From positions 1 to 5,854 of the forward strand of contig CAJQOB010000192.1 in the NCBI GenBank assembly GCA_905479845.1: a stretch of DNA of 5,854 nt, read 5' to 3'. This stretch comes from an uncultured Flavobacteriales bacterium (GTDB lineage Bacteria; Bacteroidota; Bacteroidia; Flavobacteriales_D; Crocinitomicaceae). Shown here in pieces: positions 5,279-5,854 of the stretch (positions are counted from its first letter, which is position 1; each line of letters opens with the position of its first letter). Both the position numbers and the translations under genes were made by a program. The notes under the pieces are model-generated. The model did not search any database. It was not told where the DNA came from and worked only from the letters and a program-made list of their open reading frames with translations.

Positions 5279-5854
5279 TTACTCCTCTGGAGCAGGTTGA
5301 AGTGCTTTGAATGATTTTTTTCCGTCATTTAAGAATTTCACGTATCCATCAACACTAGAGTCATATCCTCTTGGTGCAGAAAGATCGTTTCCTTCTAGGT
5401 CTTGAACAATATACAGTGGTTGAGACAATTGCTCGTACTTTTCAATTTGATAAGCCGACCATTTGTTACCAATATTTTTGATTTTTCCTTTTAAGGCATC
5501 AGAATACACTTGCTCGCTTTTTGGAACTTCGGTTCTGTCATCACAGTAGAGCGAGATGATAACGAAGTCTCGTTGAAGCATAGGACGAACCTTATCGTTC
5601 ATCCAAATTGTTGACTCTGTCTTACGACAGTTCGCGCAAGAGTGTCCTGTGAAGTCAATTAGTACGGGCTTGTTTACCAATTTAGCATACTCACGTCCTT
5701 TTTCCAACTCGTGGAACACAAGGATTGATCCATCTGCAACTTCGTGCATGTCTCCTCTATATTCAGCAAAGAAATCAGCATTAATTGCATCAACTGGAAC
5801 TTCAGATTCACCTTTTACGAATCTAAATTTATCTTCAGAGTGTGTTCTTGGAGG
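5279..5854 (-). CDS. DsbD-family thioredoxin-like protein, C-terminal part (partial at window edge)
   Basis: The frame stays open to the window edge, giving 191 visible residues that begin inside the protein (reading PPRTHSEDKF); an internal Met at 5749 is not a likely true start. The visible part is the C-terminal thioredoxin fold of a DsbD-type protein-disulfide reductase. NKPVLIDFTGHSCANCRKTE holds the active-site CxxC (C-A-N-C, codons at 5638-5627). FVIISLYCDDR, KNIGNKWSAYQ and SQPLYIVQD (with the cis-Pro loop) follow, as in Bacteroidota members. Such proteins take electrons from cytoplasmic thioredoxin through a membrane domain, which would lie upstream of this window, and pass them to periplasmic thiol-disulfide partners, including cytochrome c maturation factors. 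The usual Trp in FTGW is His here. The protein ends in a charged PAPEE tail. A strong terminator follows. Confidence 0.85.
   Translation of the reverse strand, partial: PPRTHSEDKFRFVKGESEVPVDAINADFFAEYRGDMHEVADGSILVFHELEKGREYAKLVNKPVLIDFTGHSCANCRKTESTIWMNDKVRPMLQRDFVIISLYCDDRTEVPKSEQVYSDALKGKIKNIGNKWSAYQIEKYEQLSQPLYIVQDLEGNDLSAPRGYDSSVDGYVKFLNDGKKSFKALQPAPEE

Noticed and set aside
5747..5749. Internal ATG as the start of the thioredoxin-like gene
   Set aside because: The frame stays open for 35 more codons up to the window edge, and DsbD-family proteins have long N-terminal regions. The Met is most likely internal.

Overview
The window looks like chromosomal DNA from a member of the Bacteroidota, most likely the Flavobacteriales. 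Three things point there: AT-rich codon use, start sites with no recognisable Shine-Dalgarno sequence, and upstream elements that match the Bacteroidota promoter (TTG or TTTG, a spacer, then TAnnTTTG). A GWxTD-domain protein and a Bacteroidota-style DsbD C-terminus fit this. A Fluviicola/Crocinitomicaceae-like source is a guess from protein style only.

Layout: (1) Positions 1-70 hold a fragment resembling the T-loop and 3' end of a tRNA, with no matching 5' half, followed by a bidirectional hairpin terminator. (2) A complete tRNA-Ser(UGA) lies at 112-196 on the minus strand. It has an excellent promoter and two poly-A tracts upstream of that promoter. (3) Two plus-strand genes follow, 30 bp apart: a secreted GWxTD-domain protein (404-1852) and a family 2 glycosyltransferase with a GTG start (1883-2908). 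(4) A 206-bp gap between convergent genes carries eight perfect tandem copies of a 9-bp unit (2961-3032). (5) On the minus strand are recG (3115-5205, complete) and, upstream of it, the C-terminal part of a DsbD-like thioredoxin-fold protein (5279 to the window edge). A strong intrinsic terminator separates the two.

The genes do not form one pathway. RecG remodels stalled replication forks and recombination intermediates. The DsbD-like protein moves reducing equivalents across the inner membrane. The GWxTD and glycosyltransferase genes are probably co-transcribed and act on or near the envelope. I found no mobile element, CRISPR array or clearly new multi-gene system. The most interesting signal is regulatory: promoter-like elements for the tRNA, the glycosyltransferase and recG all end exactly 4 nt before the first base of the gene, suggesting that transcripts begin at, or almost at, the mature RNA end or start codon.
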